From JAVBPB01 sp031549965 (lineage in GTDB: Bacteria > Bacillota > Clostridia > Lachnospirales > Lachnospiraceae): 64,000 bases of DNA. Of this stretch, positions 35,578-44,411 are shown piece by piece. The stretch covers positions 13,547 to 77,546 of the forward strand of contig JAVBPB010000003.1 of the NCBI GenBank assembly GCA_031549965.1. The letters run 5' to 3'. Both the position numbers and the translations under genes were made by a program. Under the pieces are notes generated by a model. The model saw nothing but the letters and a program-made list of their open reading frames with translations. It was not told the DNA's origin and made no database searches. The first letter of the stretch is position 1; each line of letters begins with the position of its first letter.

Positions 35578-37716
35578 ATGGATAGAGAAAGTATGGGACA
35601 AAAAAAGAAAATAGTTTATGATGTAATATATAGTAATGAATATGAGCCTTTAAAGTTTAAAGAATTATCAATGTTATTGAGGGTTCCAAAAGAAGAAAAA
35701 GATGATCTGCGAATTGTATTGGAAGAACTTATATTAGAAGGAAAAATAGTTTTAAAACCAAATGGCAGATATGTAAAAGCAGATGGCAATATAGTAGTTG
35801 GAGTTTTTGAAGGAACACAAAGAGGTTTTGGATTTGTGACTGTTGAAGGTTTGGAAGAAGATATATTCATATCTGAAAGTGATGTTAAGGGTGCAATGCA
35901 TAAAGACATAGTTCAGGTTAGAATCAGCACAAAGCAAACCGGCAAAAGAAAAGAAGGAGAAATAATTCAAGTTCTTGAAAGATCAACTACTCAGGTTGTA
36001 GGAACCTATGAAAAGAGTAAAAATTTTGGTTTTGTTATATGTGATAATCAAAAGTTTGGAAAAGATATATTTATACCAAAAGGAGTGGATAAGGGCGCAG
36101 TTACAGGTCATAAGGTAGTTGTAAAAATTACTGATTTTGGTTCAAAAGATAAGAAGCCAGAGGGTAAAATTGTAGAAATAATAGGTCATATAAATGATCC
36201 GGGGACTGATATTATGTCCATAATAAAAGCATTTAATTTGCCTGTAGAATTTCCAAAACCTGTGCTAAGACAATTAGATAATATCCCTGATACTGTTGAC
36301 GGTAAAGATTTTTCTGGAAGGCTTGATCTTAGACATTTGCAAACAGTTACAATTGATGGTGAAGATGCAAAAGATTTAGATGATGCAATAACCATTTCAA
36401 AAGAAGGAGATATTTATAAATTAGGTGTTCATATAGCCGATGTAACAAATTATGTAACGGAAGACTCCCCACTTGATGAAGAAGCATTAAAAAGAGGTAC
36501 CAGTGTTTACTTAGTAGATAGGGTTATTCCTATGTTGCCTCATAAATTATCTAATGGAATATGTTCTTTAAATGCAGGTGAAGACAGACTTTCTTTAAGC
36601 TGTATAATGGATATAGACAAAAAAGGAGTTGTAGTGGGTCATAAATTAGCCGAAACAATAATAAACGTTGACCGAAGAATGACCTACACAAGTGTTAAAA
36701 AGATTTTAGAAGATCATGATGAAGAAGAATGCAAAGAATATAAAGAATTTGCTCCAATGTTTGAATTAATGCTTGAGTTGGCAACAATATTAAAAGAAAA
36801 AAGAAAACAGCGTGGTGCTATAGATTTTGATTTTCCAGAAAGCAAAATAATTCTTGACAAAAAGGGTCATCCAATAGAAATAAAACCATATGAAAGAAAT
36901 AAGGCAACAAAGATTATAGAAGATTTTATGCTAATTGCCAATGAAACCGTTGCCGAAGATATGTTTTGGCAGGAACTGCCTTTTGTATATAGAACCCATG
37001 ATACCCCAGATCCTGAAAAAATAGAAAAACTTTCAATGTTCATTAATAATTTCGGATACACAATGAGAACAGGAAATGACGATATACACCCTAAAGAATT
37101 ACAAAAGCTTTTATTTAAAATTGAGGATACTCCTGAAGAAGCACTTATAAGCAGATTAACACTTAGATCTATGAAACAGGCAAGATACAAACACATTTGT
37201 GAAGGTCACTTTGGACTTTCAACCAAATATTATTGCCATTTTACTTCACCAATAAGACGTTATCCGGATTTACAAATCCATAGAATAATTAAGGAAAACC
37301 TAAGAGGCGGATTAAATGAAAAAAGAGTTAAACACTATGAAAAAGTAGTTCCTGATGTTTCACTTAAGTCTAGTACCACTGAAAGAAGGGCTGAGGAATC
37401 AGAGAGAGAAGTGGTAAAACTTAAAAAGGTTGAATTTATGGAAGATTACATTGGGAAAGTATTTGAAGGTGTAATATCTTCTGTAACTAATTGGGGTATG
37501 TATGTGGAGCTTCCAAATACTGTAGAAGGAATGATACATGTTACCAGCTTAAAAGATGATTATTATTTCTTTGACGAAGAACATTACATGTTAGTTGGTG
37601 AACACACTCATAAACAATATAAGTTAGGTGAAAAAATTAAGATTGTAGTTATAAAAACTGATAAGATTACAAGAACAATAGATTTTGAATTGGCAGAAGA
37701 AGAAACTGAGGATTAA
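35578..37716 (+). CDS. rnr: Ribonuclease R
   Basis: RNase R is a processive 3'-5' exoribonuclease that unwinds structured RNA and works with tmRNA-SmpB on defective messages. The 712-residue protein has an N-terminal winged helix, two cold-shock domains (RGFGFVTVEGLEEDIFISES and KNFGFVICDNQKFGKDIFIP) and the RNB catalytic domain with TIDGEDAKDLDDAI, where the Asp residues bind Mg. It also has FTSPIRRYPDLQIHR and a C-terminal S1 domain (EGVISSVTNWGMYVELPN). I chose ATG 35578, 11 bases after AGGAG; a TTG at 35569 is too close. Confidence 0.97.
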   Translation: MDRESMGQKKKIVYDVIYSNEYEPLKFKELSMLLRVPKEEKDDLRIVLEELILEGKIVLKPNGRYVKADGNIVVGVFEGTQRGFGFVTVEGLEEDIFISESDVKGAMHKDIVQVRISTKQTGKRKEGEIIQVLERSTTQVVGTYEKSKNFGFVICDNQKFGKDIFIPKGVDKGAVTGHKVVVKITDFGSKDKKPEGKIVEIIGHINDPGTDIMSIIKAFNLPVEFPKPVLRQLDNIPDTVDGKDFSGRLDLRHLQTVTIDGEDAKDLDDAITISKEGDIYKLGVHIADVTNYVTEDSPLDEEALKRGTSVYLVDRVIPMLPHKLSNGICSLNAGEDRLSLSCIMDIDKKGVVVGHKLAETIINVDRRMTYTSVKKILEDHDEEECKEYKEFAPMFELMLELATILKEKRKQRGAIDFDFPESKIILDKKGHPIEIKPYERNKATKIIEDFMLIANETVAEDMFWQELPFVYRTHDTPDPEKIEKLSMFINNFGYTMRTGNDDIHPKELQKLLFKIEDTPEEALISRLTLRSMKQARYKHICEGHFGLSTKYYCHFTSPIRRYPDLQIHRIIKENLRGGLNEKRVKHYEKVVPDVSLKSSTTERRAEESEREVVKLKKVEFMEDYIGKVFEGVISSVTNWGMYVELPNTVEGMIHVTSLKDDYYFFDEEHYMLVGEHTHKQYKLGEKIKIVVIKTDKITRTIDFELAEEETED

Positions 37717-37742
37717 CAAATTTTTTAAAGGGGATGAAAAAG

Positions 37743-38210
37743 TTGTCTAAAGATAGTGTTAAAATGGTTGCAAATAACAAAAAAGCAAGATTTGATTATT
37801 TTATAGAAGATACATTTGAAGTTGGAATTGTATTACATGGTACGGAAGTTAAATCACTTAGAATGGGAAAATGTAGCGTAAAAGAATCTTTTATAAGAGC
37901 TGACAAAGGTGAACTATTCATTTATAATATGCACATAAGTCCATATGAAAAAGGAAATATATTTAATAAAGATCCACTTAGAACCAGAAAATTACTTCTT
38001 CACAAATATGAGATAAACAAAATATTGGGTCAAGTCGCTCAAAAAGGTTTTACCATAGTTCCTTTAAATGTATATTTTAGAGGAAGCCTTTGCAAGATGG
38101 AGATAGGATTAGCAAGAGGTAAGAAATTATATGATAAAAGGCAGGATATTGCTAAAAAAGATCAAAAACGAGAAGCAGAAAAAGAATTTAAAGTAAAAAA
38201 TCTTATGTAA
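37743..38210 (+). CDS. smpB: SsrA-binding protein SmpB
   Basis: SmpB binds tmRNA and the decoding centre in trans-translation. The family signature KARFDYFIEDTFEVGIVLHG and TEVKSLRMGKCSVKESFIR is complete, and the basic C-terminal tail (KRQDIAKKDQKREAEKE) that enters the mRNA channel is present. I favour TTG 37743 (155 residues), nine bases after AAAGGGG, since it gives the typical N-terminus; the ATG at 37734 touches that ribosome binding site. Its partner RNA, ssrA, lies 9.5 kb downstream. Confidence 0.96.
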   Translation: MSKDSVKMVANNKKARFDYFIEDTFEVGIVLHGTEVKSLRMGKCSVKESFIRADKGELFIYNMHISPYEKGNIFNKDPLRTRKLLLHKYEINKILGQVAQKGFTIVPLNVYFRGSLCKMEIGLARGKKLYDKRQDIAKKDQKREAEKEFKVKNLM

Positions 38211-38216
38211 TAAAGA

Positions 38217-38258
38217 TTCATTCTGTAACTATGCTTATATTTGCATTTACAGAATGAA
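38217..38258. promoter_or_regulatory. Hairpin between smpB and hisS
   Basis: A perfect 12-bp stem (TTCATTCTGTAA / TTACAGAATGAA) with an 18-base loop and no T tract, ending 21 bases before hisS. It may be a weak terminator or an RNA control element; it is not a T-box. Confidence 0.5.
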
Positions 38259-38278
38259 CTCAAAAAGGAGGATATGTA

Positions 38279-39547
38279 ATGAAAATTAATCCTGTAAAAG
38301 GAACCAATGATTTTCTGCCTGAAGAAATGGAACTAAGGGATAATATGCAGGACAGAATTCTTAAAGTATATAGAAGTAATGGTTTTGAAAGAGTTTCAAC
38401 ACCGATTATTGAATCACTTGAAAACCTTAATAAAAGTGATGGGGGAGAAAATTTAAATCTTATTTTCAACGTATTAAAAAGAGGAGATAAATTTAAGAGG
38501 GCAGTTGAAAATATAAAAAATTTAATTGAAAATGAAGGAACGGCTAACGAACTTTCAGACATTGGCTTAAGATACGATCTTACATTACCATTAAGCAGAT
38601 ATTTTGTAAATAATAGAAATAACCTTAAGCCGCCATATAAGTTTATTCAAATTGATCGTGTTTATAGAGCTGAAAAGCCTCAAAGAGGAAGAAACAGAGA
38701 ATTTATGCAATGCGACATAGATATGATAGGCATTGATTCCCCTAATGCAGAAATTGAATTAATACTTACAACAGGAAAAGCTTTGGAATCAGTAGGAATA
38801 ACCGATTATTGTATTAGAATAAATGACAGAAGAATTCTTAGAGGATTTCTGATTTCAATAGGATTTAATGAGGACATGCTTGATGGTGTTTGTATAACAA
38901 TTGACAAGGCTGATAAGGTTAGCACTAATGATATGTGTTTTGAACTTCTTGAAAAAGGATGCAGTGAAAAAGCAGTTGAATTATTAAAAGAAGTGATTAA
39001 TACACAAAATCCAAGTCTTAAACAAATAACTGAAAATATTGATAATGAAGAATATACTAAAAATTTGGAATATATCATTGACTCCATAGATGCTATATCA
39101 AATGGAGCTGTAAAAGTAGTATTTGACTGGAAACTGGTAAGAGGACAGGGATATTATACAGGAATAGTATTTGAGATTGAAAGCAGTGAATTTGGTGGAA
39201 CTATAGGCGGTGGAGGAAGATACGACAATATGATTGGAAAATTTGCAAATGAAAATTTATCCGCTGTAGGATTTTCCATAGGATTTGAACGTATATACAC
39301 AATACTAAAAGAAAAAGGATATAGATTTGAGGATTCACAGAAGAAAGCTGTTGTAATATATGAAAAAAATTCCTTTACAAAAGCCTATAAAGAAGCTGAA
39401 AAATTAAGATTAGAATATCAAGTTAAGATGTGTGAAAAACCTAAAAAATTAGGAAATTTATTAAACGCATTTGAATCAACTGGATATAAAGGATTTGTAT
39501 TAGTTGACAATAATAATGAACCACAGTTCAAAGAATTTAAAAACTAG
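38279..39547 (+). CDS. hisS: Histidyl-tRNA synthetase, eukaryote/archaea-like motif 2
   Basis: A class II synthetase charging tRNA-His. The 422 residues carry motif 1 (KGTNDFLPEEMELRDNMQ), motif 2 in the form LRYDLTLPLSRYF ... YRAEKPQRGRNREFMQCDID, and the His-specific VRGQGYYTGIVFEIE plus motif 3 around VGFSIGFERI. Typical bacterial HisRS has LRPEGT before motif 2, whereas LRYDLT and RGRxREFxQCD resemble the archaeal and eukaryotic type. The C-terminal anticodon-binding domain is present (about 330-422) and slightly short. It could be the housekeeping enzyme or a second copy. The ATG follows AAAGGAGG. Confidence 0.9.
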   Translation: MKINPVKGTNDFLPEEMELRDNMQDRILKVYRSNGFERVSTPIIESLENLNKSDGGENLNLIFNVLKRGDKFKRAVENIKNLIENEGTANELSDIGLRYDLTLPLSRYFVNNRNNLKPPYKFIQIDRVYRAEKPQRGRNREFMQCDIDMIGIDSPNAEIELILTTGKALESVGITDYCIRINDRRILRGFLISIGFNEDMLDGVCITIDKADKVSTNDMCFELLEKGCSEKAVELLKEVINTQNPSLKQITENIDNEEYTKNLEYIIDSIDAISNGAVKVVFDWKLVRGQGYYTGIVFEIESSEFGGTIGGGGRYDNMIGKFANENLSAVGFSIGFERIYTILKEKGYRFEDSQKKAVVIYEKNSFTKAYKEAEKLRLEYQVKMCEKPKKLGNLLNAFESTGYKGFVLVDNNNEPQFKEFKN

Positions 39548-39739
39548 AATCTTATAGGTATTTAGTGAGCTCATGATATCCGAGGCACACCTAATTTTAT
39601 AAATCCTCATATACTTAACACATGTTATTTGCACCATAAATGAGTTTGCCGTTAGTCAGAGAGGATACCACTCCAATCTTTCTATCGCCTTACCCAGGTA
39701 TATAACTGATGTCAAGTATATAAGGATTTACTGGGTGTA
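39548..39739. other. Unassigned 192-base intergenic segment
   Basis: No gene in either direction. It is richer in G+C than the surrounding spacers and can form a hairpin from ACCCAG (about 39696) and CTGGGT (about 39731) with inner GTATATA / TATATA pairing. It lies between two convergent genes. Confidence 0.4.
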
Positions 39740-40867
39740 TTAGTATCTAAAAAGGGTCTTTATGTTACCGGAAGCAGTTTGAGCAAGTAATTTATATTCA
39801 GGGTTTATTCCTACTGTAGCATTAGCATGATTTCCTTTTTTATTATAAAAACATTCAAATTCAGACTTAATAGAACCAGAATGGCATCTACACTCAAAAT
39901 TAAAACTAATATTTTTAGATACATAAATAACAACATTACCAGATGTAGCCGAAAACTCACAATCCCCTGAAAGGGTGCAAAGTTCAATTTTATTATTTCC
40001 CGAAAAGGTCTCAATAAACCCTGAACCATTAAAACTTGATATATTAGTGTTACCAGAGGTTACTTTTGCATTAATTTTCCCAGTCATATCTCGAATCTTT
40101 AGATTACCGGATGTAAGCTTAAAATTATGTAAAGTACCAAAAATTTTGTCAATAGTAATATTTCCAGAGGTACACTTCATAGAGCCATCGCCTATTAATA
40201 CATCAATATTAATATTCCCAGAAACACTATTTAGTGCATAACTATTACATTTAATATTTGTCATTTCAATATTCCCAGAGATAGCCTTAAAACCAAGATA
40301 ATTAAAAGTAGCTTCATGTGATATATTAATTTTACCTGAAAAACTGTTAACATCAAGGTTTCCATTATAATTTACCGGAAGATAAACCTCAAGTCTCTCA
40401 AAAAGAGTTAAAAATGGAATAAACCAATTAGGTCTTTCCTGTTTGATAATTAATTCATCTCCAACTCTTTCAGTAGTTATAGTGCTTCTAATTTGTTTTT
40501 TATATCTGGTTGTTACAACCTTTGCTTCGATAGTATTATTAGATGGAAAAAATACAACATCAAGACTAAATACATTAATCTTAATAGTATTAACTAATTG
40601 CACAGATTGTTCTTCATTATTTTCAATATTTATTTTTTCAGTAGCCTCATTAATTTGAGCATTAATATATTTAATCAATTCTTCAGGATCACCAATACCA
40701 TCAATAACCATTTCATATGCAGTACCTTCATCTTTTCCAATATCTATTAAATCATTAAACTTTTCAACAAGGTTAACAATAATTTCTTCTTTTAAATCAA
40801 TAGTAAATTCGCTTTCAGGAATCGATTTAAAAATATCATTTATATATTCGGTTATTTTTCCAGTCAT
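39740..40867 (-). CDS. DUF4097-type beta-strand repeat protein with N-terminal HAAS-like domain
   Basis: A 375-residue protein in two parts. The first ~75 residues form a helical domain resembling the HAAS/DUF1700 module found in PadR-linked proteins (IPESEFTIDLKEEIIVNLVE, then GIGDPEELIKYIN). The rest, from about 120, is a right-handed beta structure with many SGN turns (SGNINID, SGNITID, SGNLKIRD, SGNTNISS), the DUF4097 pattern found in adhesin-like and LiaG-like proteins. There is no membrane segment or signal peptide, unusual for the family, where a helix often follows the HAAS domain. ATG 40867 is ten bases after AAAGGA. It is co-transcribed with padR and is probably its target operon. 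Molecular function is unknown. Confidence 0.85.
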   Translation of the reverse strand: MTGKITEYINDIFKSIPESEFTIDLKEEIIVNLVEKFNDLIDIGKDEGTAYEMVIDGIGDPEELIKYINAQINEATEKINIENNEEQSVQLVNTIKINVFSLDVVFFPSNNTIEAKVVTTRYKKQIRSTITTERVGDELIIKQERPNWFIPFLTLFERLEVYLPVNYNGNLDVNSFSGKINISHEATFNYLGFKAISGNIEMTNIKCNSYALNSVSGNINIDVLIGDGSMKCTSGNITIDKIFGTLHNFKLTSGNLKIRDMTGKINAKVTSGNTNISSFNGSGFIETFSGNNKIELCTLSGDCEFSATSGNVVIYVSKNISFNFECRCHSGSIKSEFECFYNKKGNHANATVGINPEYKLLAQTASGNIKTLFRY

Positions 40868-40889
40868 AATTATTAATTCCTTTCTAAAT

Positions 40890-41216
40890 TTATTCTTCAA
40901 TCAACAAATCGATCATATTTTTAGTTTCCTGCCATTCTTCCACATTTTTAAAAAATGAATTTTTTCCTAACTCAGTTATTCTATAATACTTTCTTCTTGC
41001 CCCTCTATCTTCATCTCCCCAATAAGACTCTATAAATTGAGCAGTTTCAAGTCTTCTAAAAGCAGTATACAAAGTTGCCTCTTTAATCTCATAGCCACCA
41101 TTAGTTTTTTTAATAACAGACTTATTAATTTGGTAACCATAGCTATCTTTTTTCAAAAGCTGAGCTAAAATTATAGTTTCAGTATGACCACGTATCAAAT
41201 CTGATGTAATTGACAT
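40890..41216 (-). CDS. PadR-family transcriptional regulator
   Basis: A 108-residue PadR-s1 type protein: a winged helix (LLKKDSYGYQINKSVIKKTN, then IKEATLYTAFRRLE) and a short C-terminal dimerisation helix. Such regulators usually repress a nearby membrane or stress operon and are released by small hydrophobic compounds. The neighbour downstream (22-base gap) is the HAAS-DUF4097 protein, a common pairing. Its promoter is a perfect sigma-A consensus embedded in AT-rich inverted repeats, suitable for tight autorepression. Confidence 0.92.
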   Translation of the reverse strand: MSITSDLIRGHTETIILAQLLKKDSYGYQINKSVIKKTNGGYEIKEATLYTAFRRLETAQFIESYWGDEDRGARRKYYRITELGKNSFFKNVEEWQETKNMIDLLIEE

Positions 41217-41537
41217 CTTATCACCTCACTTGCATATTAAATATATTATAATTAAACATACATCGCCTGTCAAGGTATATTTAATTGTAATGTATATTAA
41301 ATTGTAAAAAAGCTCATTTTAGTCTTTCTAACAAAGTAAAACAAGGCATTTACACTTCCAAAAGAATATCGAGTCATAATATCAAAACTTCCTCATATAT
41401 GTAACCAAATTGTCTAATATGTATACAATAAATTAAAGCAAGTATTTATCTTATTGGTAAAAAATTACAACTACTTTTGTACTACTTGCTTTTATATGTA
41501 AGATGGAAAGGAAATGTCTCGAGTGAGGAGAAATTAT
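41217..41537. other. Divergent spacer between padR and the collagen-like cluster
   Basis: 321 bases without a gene. The left part holds the padR promoter and AT-rich repeats (TATATTTAAT and TATATTAAAT at 41276-41294). The right part has a long-loop inverted repeat (AAAGCAAGTA at 41435, TACTTGCTTT at 41483). I could not identify a convincing sigma-K or sigma-E promoter for the collagen-like genes. Confidence 0.5.
41245..41273 (-). promoter_or_regulatory. Perfect consensus sigma-A promoter of padR
   Basis: On the minus strand, TTGACA (41273-41268), 17 bases, TATAAT (41250-41245), about 30 bases before the padR start. AT-rich repeats overlap and flank it, consistent with repressor binding. Confidence 0.8.
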
Positions 41538-42740
41538 ATGAATTCACAAGAAATATGTGACAGTAATAGCTACAATTCTCAAGAATGCAATAGATGTTGC
41601 TATAGAGGACCTAAGGGAGACAAAGGCGAAAAAGGAGATCAAGGTCTACAAGGCTGTCCAGGTTCCCAAGGTTTACCCGGTCCAAAAGGAGATAAAGGAG
41701 ATCCCGGAGAACGAGGTTATCAAGGAATTCCCGGTCCACAGGGTTCAAAGGGAGATTCTGGATGCAGAGGCCCCCAAGGTGAACGTGGCCCAAGAGGTCC
41801 ACAAGGCTTTCAAGGCCCAGAAGGTCCAAGAGGATGCAAAGGTGAAATGGGTCCCCAAGGTTGCCAAGGTGCAAGAGGTCCAAAGGGTGAACAAGGACCG
41901 CCAGGCCCAAAAGGAGAACCAGGAGTGCAGGGAATCCCCGGAAAAGCAGGTTGCCCTGGACCCCAAGGTCCTCAAGGATGTCATGGTACTCAAGGTCCAA
42001 AAGGAGAACAAGGACCCCCAGGTCCAAAAGGAGAAACAGGAGATTGTGGTCCATCAGGTCCTCAGGGAATACAAGGACCTCAAGGTATAAAAGGAGAAAA
42101 AGGTTGCCCAGGTCCAAAAGGAGAACCGGGAGATATGGGAGAACAAGGCCCAAAAGGAAATCAAGGACCTCCAGGTCCAAAAGGAGATCCAGGTTTAAGA
42201 GGTCCAAAAGGAGATAAAGGAGAATGTGGACAGCCAGGTCCAAGGGGATGTAAAGGTCCAAGAGGTCCAAAAGGTCCACAGGGAGAAAAGGGTGAAAGAG
42301 GAGAAGCAAAAATTATGGCTTTTGGCTCTCTTTATCAGCCTTGTATGTGCGAAGAAAGATACAAAAATATCGAATTTATGGAAACTGGGCCTTGCTATGG
42401 AGTGAGAGTGGATACGCAAGATAGTAGTTTTACAATATGCGAAGAAGGGACATATAGTATTAACTTTTCTTTAACTCTCATTCTTGAAAGGTGTAAAGCA
42501 GTAAATAAAGCCTTTGGTTTATTTATTAATGAAAATTTAATTGAAAATTCCATTATAGAACAGATGTTAGTGCCTATTCAAAGTTGTAAATGTAGATATT
42601 ATGCAATTGCAACTACAGGAAAATCAATACAAATGTTTTTGTATCATGGTGACACTTTAACATTAAGATTTTTAGATGAAAGAGAAGAAGATGGAATTAT
42701 GTATAGTCATGCAGCATTTAATATTTTGCAGCTGATGTAA
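41538..42740 (+). CDS. Collagen-like protein 1 with cysteine-containing triplets
   Basis: A 400-residue protein with a short Cys-rich N-terminus (ECNRCCYRG), about 77 uninterrupted Gly-X-Y triplets (to about nt 42303) and a C-terminal domain of about 140 residues. Triplets are dominated by GPK, GEK/GDK, GPQ and GPP, which suit a charged bacterial triple helix. Cys occurs repeatedly at X or Y (GCP, GCR, GCK, GCQ, GCH). There is no signal peptide or anchor, so it fits a mother-cell-made exosporium filament like BclA better than a secreted adhesin. ATG 41538 is seven bases after GAGGAG; the ATG at 41514 is possible but sits one base from its ribosome binding site. It is the first of four tandem paralogues. 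Confidence 0.9.
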   Translation: MNSQEICDSNSYNSQECNRCCYRGPKGDKGEKGDQGLQGCPGSQGLPGPKGDKGDPGERGYQGIPGPQGSKGDSGCRGPQGERGPRGPQGFQGPEGPRGCKGEMGPQGCQGARGPKGEQGPPGPKGEPGVQGIPGKAGCPGPQGPQGCHGTQGPKGEQGPPGPKGETGDCGPSGPQGIQGPQGIKGEKGCPGPKGEPGDMGEQGPKGNQGPPGPKGDPGLRGPKGDKGECGQPGPRGCKGPRGPKGPQGEKGERGEAKIMAFGSLYQPCMCEERYKNIEFMETGPCYGVRVDTQDSSFTICEEGTYSINFSLTLILERCKAVNKAFGLFINENLIENSIIEQMLVPIQSCKCRYYAIATTGKSIQMFLYHGDTLTLRFLDEREEDGIMYSHAAFNILQLM

Positions 42741-42793
42741 CTAAGCAGAAAAGGCTGTTGTAAACAGTTAATTTATTGAAAGGGTTGAAAGTT

Positions 42794-44386
42794 ATGGCAA
42801 GAAATGATCAAAATGAACATCTTGATTACAGAAATAACGATAAAAAATGTTATTGTAATGACTTTATAGATGAAATTTATAAAAAGGAATGCTGGGAAGA
42901 GGAGGATGAACAACATAAATGTAAGGACTGTAATATTGATGAATGTATAGGGCCAGTAGGACCAAAAGGAGATACTGGAGCAAAAGGTAAACAAGGTCCT
43001 ACTGGAAAAAAAGGTCCAAGAGGTTTAAAGGGAGAAACAGGAGATAGGGGAGAACCAGGTTGCCCTGGACCACAAGGACCACAAGGACCAAAGGGTGCTA
43101 CCGGATTAAAAGGGCCAAAAGGTGATGTAGGGGTAGCGGGTCCAAGAGGAATAAGAGGAATATTAGGAGCACAAGGACCAAAAGGAACTCCAGGTTTAGA
43201 AGGTCCAAGGGGCCCAATGGGAATTGCAGGACCAAAAGGTCCAAAGGGAGATATAGGATCACAAGGCCCTCAAGGAGAAACAGGTCCACAAGGTGATAAA
43301 GGTGATATAGGAATAAGAGGTCAAAAAGGTGAAATGGGATGTATAGGAGAAACTGGAGATAAAGGAGAAAGAGGATTAAGAGGTCCGACAGGAGAAAGAG
43401 GTTGTTTAGGTCCAAAAGGTTCAGAGGGAATGAAAGGCCCTACAGGTGATAAAGGTCCAAAAGGCCCAAAGGGTGATAAAGGTGAAGTAGGACCAGACGG
43501 TCCAAAAGGTCCAAAAGGAGATACAGGATCTCAAGGCCCAAAAGGTGATAAAGGAGATATAGGTCCTCAAGGAGAACAAGGTGATAGAGGAGACAGAGGA
43601 ATACAAGGTGACCAAGGTGATAGAGGAGTAGAAGGCATTCAAGGAGAAAAGGGAGATATAGGACCTCAAGGTGAACAAGGAGATGTAGGACCAAGAGGTA
43701 ATACAGGACCAAAAGGAGATATGGGAGCACAAGGCTATCAAGGAGAAGCAGGAGATATTGGTTTAGATGGAGAAAGAGGAGAACCGGGAGAAGATGGTAT
43801 TATGGGTCCACAAGGTCAAAAAGGGGATACAGGACCAGAAGGACCGGCAGGAGATAGGGGACTGGATGGAATTGATGGAGTAGATGGAGAAACGGGAGAA
43901 ATAGGTGAAAAAGGAGACAAAGGTCTTAAAGGAAGAGATGGAGTAGTAATTCCTGTATCAATTTATAATGGAAAATTAGATGCACCTATTTCACCACCAT
44001 ATGATACATTAACTAAATTAAGCATACATGAAACTTTGGCTGGTGAGTTTACAATAATTGATGAGAATACAATAAGTGTAATAAAGGCGGGAGTATATTA
44101 TTTTGAAACATCTGCAACTACAACATTTGTTACAGAGGGAAGTAATTATAATATCTGTACATTTACCATGAAACTTAACAATAATCTTGTTCAAGAAAGT
44201 ATAATTAAATCTGTATTTAGATTGGCTGAAGTTACAGATGATTTGGAATTAAGTTATAATTATACAAAGATGTATCAAGTAAGTCTTTCAGAGGGTGATA
44301 CAATCTATTTTGATTATATTTTAAATACAGGAAACCAACGTGACATTTTGGATTTTAATGTGAGTATTTATAAAATTTCCATGTAA
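42794..44386 (+). CDS. Collagen-like protein 2
   Basis: A 530-residue protein. The N-terminus (about 50 residues) is charged and Cys-rich (KKCYCNDFIDEIYKKECWEE, HKCKDC, DECIGP). About 110 Gly-X-Y triplets follow with many GDK/GDI/GEQ units, ending at KGRDGVV. The C-terminal domain of about 145 residues is predicted all-beta, with the AGVYYFETSATTT strand typical of TNF/C1q-like or BclA-C trimerisation heads. No export signal is present. It follows gene 1 after 53 bases. I chose ATG 42794, nine bases after GAAAGGG. The role is inferred: triple-helical surface fibre. Confidence 0.9.
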   Translation: MARNDQNEHLDYRNNDKKCYCNDFIDEIYKKECWEEEDEQHKCKDCNIDECIGPVGPKGDTGAKGKQGPTGKKGPRGLKGETGDRGEPGCPGPQGPQGPKGATGLKGPKGDVGVAGPRGIRGILGAQGPKGTPGLEGPRGPMGIAGPKGPKGDIGSQGPQGETGPQGDKGDIGIRGQKGEMGCIGETGDKGERGLRGPTGERGCLGPKGSEGMKGPTGDKGPKGPKGDKGEVGPDGPKGPKGDTGSQGPKGDKGDIGPQGEQGDRGDRGIQGDQGDRGVEGIQGEKGDIGPQGEQGDVGPRGNTGPKGDMGAQGYQGEAGDIGLDGERGEPGEDGIMGPQGQKGDTGPEGPAGDRGLDGIDGVDGETGEIGEKGDKGLKGRDGVVIPVSIYNGKLDAPISPPYDTLTKLSIHETLAGEFTIIDENTISVIKAGVYYFETSATTTFVTEGSNYNICTFTMKLNNNLVQESIIKSVFRLAEVTDDLELSYNYTKMYQVSLSEGDTIYFDYILNTGNQRDILDFNVSIYKISM

Positions 44387-44411
44387 ATACACGATGAAAG
44401 GATGATCTTGA

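Noticed and set aside
38211..38278. T-box leader before hisS
   Set aside because: The spacer is only 68 bases, has a single hairpin and lacks the T-box consensus; the hairpin also has no terminator T run.
41390..41430. Sigma-E or sigma-K promoter before the collagen-like cluster (TCATATA and TATACAAT elements)
   Set aside because: The spacing is 22 bases, too long for either factor, and no better pair was found.
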